A DNA stretch of 13,997 bases, from positions 1-13,997 of the forward strand of contig CAYNLY010000039.1 of NCBI GenBank assembly GCA_964398225.1, given 5' to 3'. The notes beneath the pieces were generated by a model that searched no databases, was not told the origin of the DNA, and was given only the letters and a program-made list of their open reading frames with translations. The position numbers and the translations under genes are program-made. Each line of letters opens with the position of its first letter. Position 1 is the first letter of the stretch. Source of the DNA: CAYNLY01 sp964398225 (GTDB lineage: Bacteria > Pseudomonadota > Zetaproteobacteria > Mariprofundales > Mariprofundaceae). This document shows, one piece after another, positions 13,673 to 13,997 of this stretch.

Positions 13673-13685
13673 TAAGTTCAGTGCA
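13673..13685 (+). repeat. Direct repeat, left copy
   Basis: TAAGTTCAGTGCA, identical in 12 of 13 positions to TAAGTTCGGTGCA at 13920-13932. The left copy lies in the leader of the minus-strand 112-residue gene. Confidence 0.6.
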
Positions 13686-13690
13686 CACAA

Positions 13691-13697
13691 TATTCTA
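13691..13697. promoter_or_regulatory. Possible overlapping divergent -10 elements
   Basis: TATTCT (plus, 13691-13696) and TAGAAT (minus, 13697-13692) are overlapping -10-like hexamers in an AT-richer patch between the 112-residue gene and the hairpin-rich stretch. Neither has a good -35 (CTTCGT on the plus strand). Weak evidence. Confidence 0.3.
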
Positions 13698-13742
13698 GCA
13701 GGGGGAATACAATCGCTGTAATCCATCTCACGGAGGCGGAAG

Positions 13743-13784
13743 ATGAGGTGTCCCGAACGGCAGGGGAAGTTCGGGGTGGCCTAA
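13743..13784 (+). CDS. Possible 13-codon leader peptide
   Basis: ATG at 13743 opens MRCPERQGKFGVA followed by TAA. A strong GGAGG at 13732-13736 stands 6 nt upstream, better than the site of the gene that follows at 13933. The ORF overlaps the first hairpin (13752-13775), so ribosome passage would open it. There is no run of a single amino acid as in classical attenuators. It could also be a chance start in a GC-rich stretch. Confidence 0.3.
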   Translation: MRCPERQGKFGVA

Positions 13785-13908
13785 GTGCAACAGGGGAATG
13801 CCGCAGAAACCGCACGGAAGGGGGGCTACTCGAAATCTATGAGGGAGCTTTTCGCTCCGTCTTTCGAGTCTCTCAGGGTTCGGCGGACGAGTGCGCTTGC
13901 GCATCCGC
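13752..13908 (+). other. Hairpin-rich non-coding stretch (candidate structured leader RNA)
   Basis: The 276 nt between 13656 and 13933 hold no recognisable gene but several stems. CCCGAAC (13752-13758) pairs with GTTCGGG (13769-13775). ACTCGAAA (13828-13835) pairs perfectly with TTTCGAGT (13862-13869), enclosing GGAGC/GCTCC (13844-13848 and 13854-13858). GCGGA plus TGCGC (13883-13896) pair with GCGCA plus TCCGC (13899-13908) with a 4-nt bulge. None is followed by a U-tract, so these are not plain terminators. The last stem ends 24 nt before the partial gene at 13933. I compared by eye with TPP, cobalamin, glycine, THF and fluoride riboswitches and RNase P RNA, and found no match. Confidence 0.45.
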
Positions 13909-13919
13909 AGGCGGATTTC

Positions 13920-13932
13920 TAAGTTCGGTGCA
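13920..13932 (+). repeat. Direct repeat, right copy
   Basis: TAAGTTCGGTGCA, immediately before the ATG of the partial gene at 13933; 12 of 13 identical to 13673-13685. A partial third echo, AAGTTCGG, is at 13767-13774. Confidence 0.6.
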
Positions 13933-13997
13933 ATGGAAATCCTCTATCGCTGCCTGGACTGCAAGGCGGAGTTCCGGCTCGACGAGGCCGAGCCCTG
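13933..13997 (+). CDS. Partial gene starting with a CxxC (zinc-ribbon-like) motif
   Basis: Only 21 codons are visible, beginning MEILYRCLDCKAEFRLDEAE, cut by the window end. The pattern Y-x-C-x2-C-x3-F near the N-terminus resembles the first half of a zinc ribbon, as in FmdB-type regulators or the N-terminal ribbon of some PLP enzymes; neither can be decided. The start lacks a Shine-Dalgarno; in-frame TTG (13897) and GTG (13891) upstream would add an unconvincing Arg-rich stretch. The downstream half of the motif should appear just beyond the window. Confidence 0.5.
   Translation, partial: MEILYRCLDCKAEFRLDEAEP

Noticed and set aside
13743..13932. Resemblance to RNase P RNA (AGTGCAACAG) or a glycine riboswitch (CTCTCAGG)
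   Set aside because: Only isolated words match; the conserved cores, order and spacing of those RNAs are absent.
1..13997. CRISPR array, transposase, integrase or phage genes
   Set aside because: No regularly spaced repeats and no recognisable mobile-element protein in any frame.

Overview
The window is GC-rich chromosomal DNA (roughly two-thirds G+C over most of its length) with dense, ordinary housekeeping genes. The gene families and neighbourhoods point to a proteobacterium, probably beta or gamma: a bioF-bioH-bioC-bioD operon divergent from a comF-type gene, a tpiA-secG-tRNA-Leu(GAG) block, rsmA, grxC and an OmpR-type two-component pair. No plasmid, phage or transposase gene is visible.

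Layout. Positions 1-584 (minus) hold the 5' end of ilvC (branched-chain amino acid synthesis). Divergent from it, 861-3031 (plus) carry two tandem secreted TolB-like beta-propeller proteins that end at a strong intrinsic terminator. Facing them, 3083-5257 (minus) is a response regulator/histidine kinase operon, whose first gene appears to be read from a leaderless transcript. At 5320-5907 (plus) is a NudF-type ADP-ribose pyrophosphatase. From 9800 down to 5912 (minus) runs a compact operon: bioF, bioH, bioC and bioD (pimeloyl-ACP synthesis, then the KAPA and dethiobiotin steps), followed by a lone CheY-like receiver gene. bioA and bioB are not in the window. The bioF start faces the start of a ComF-like phosphoribosyltransferase (9799-10572, plus), which is followed by glutaredoxin 3 (10587-10853). 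An inverted repeat resembling a BirA (biotin repressor) operator lies just upstream of bioF, inside the first codons of comF. rsmA (10830-11609, minus) overlaps the 3' end of grxC. tpiA and secG (11732-12859, plus) lead into tRNA-Leu(GAG) at 12907-12992 and a terminator.

Beyond the tRNA the character changes. Sampled blocks drop to about 50% G+C, and the genes are small and unfamiliar: a 54-residue ORF and a convergent 112-residue ORF. Then follows a roughly 240-nt non-coding stretch rich in hairpins, bounded by a near-perfect 13-nt direct repeat. It contains a 13-codon ORF with a good ribosome binding site and leads into a gene cut by the window end that begins with a CxxC motif. This last kilobase is the least explained part of the window. 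Everything upstream is recognisable, and the main points of interest there are regulatory: the BirA-like operator, a perfect CRP-type half-site pair at 731-746, a leaderless response-regulator promoter and an H-box variant in the kinase.
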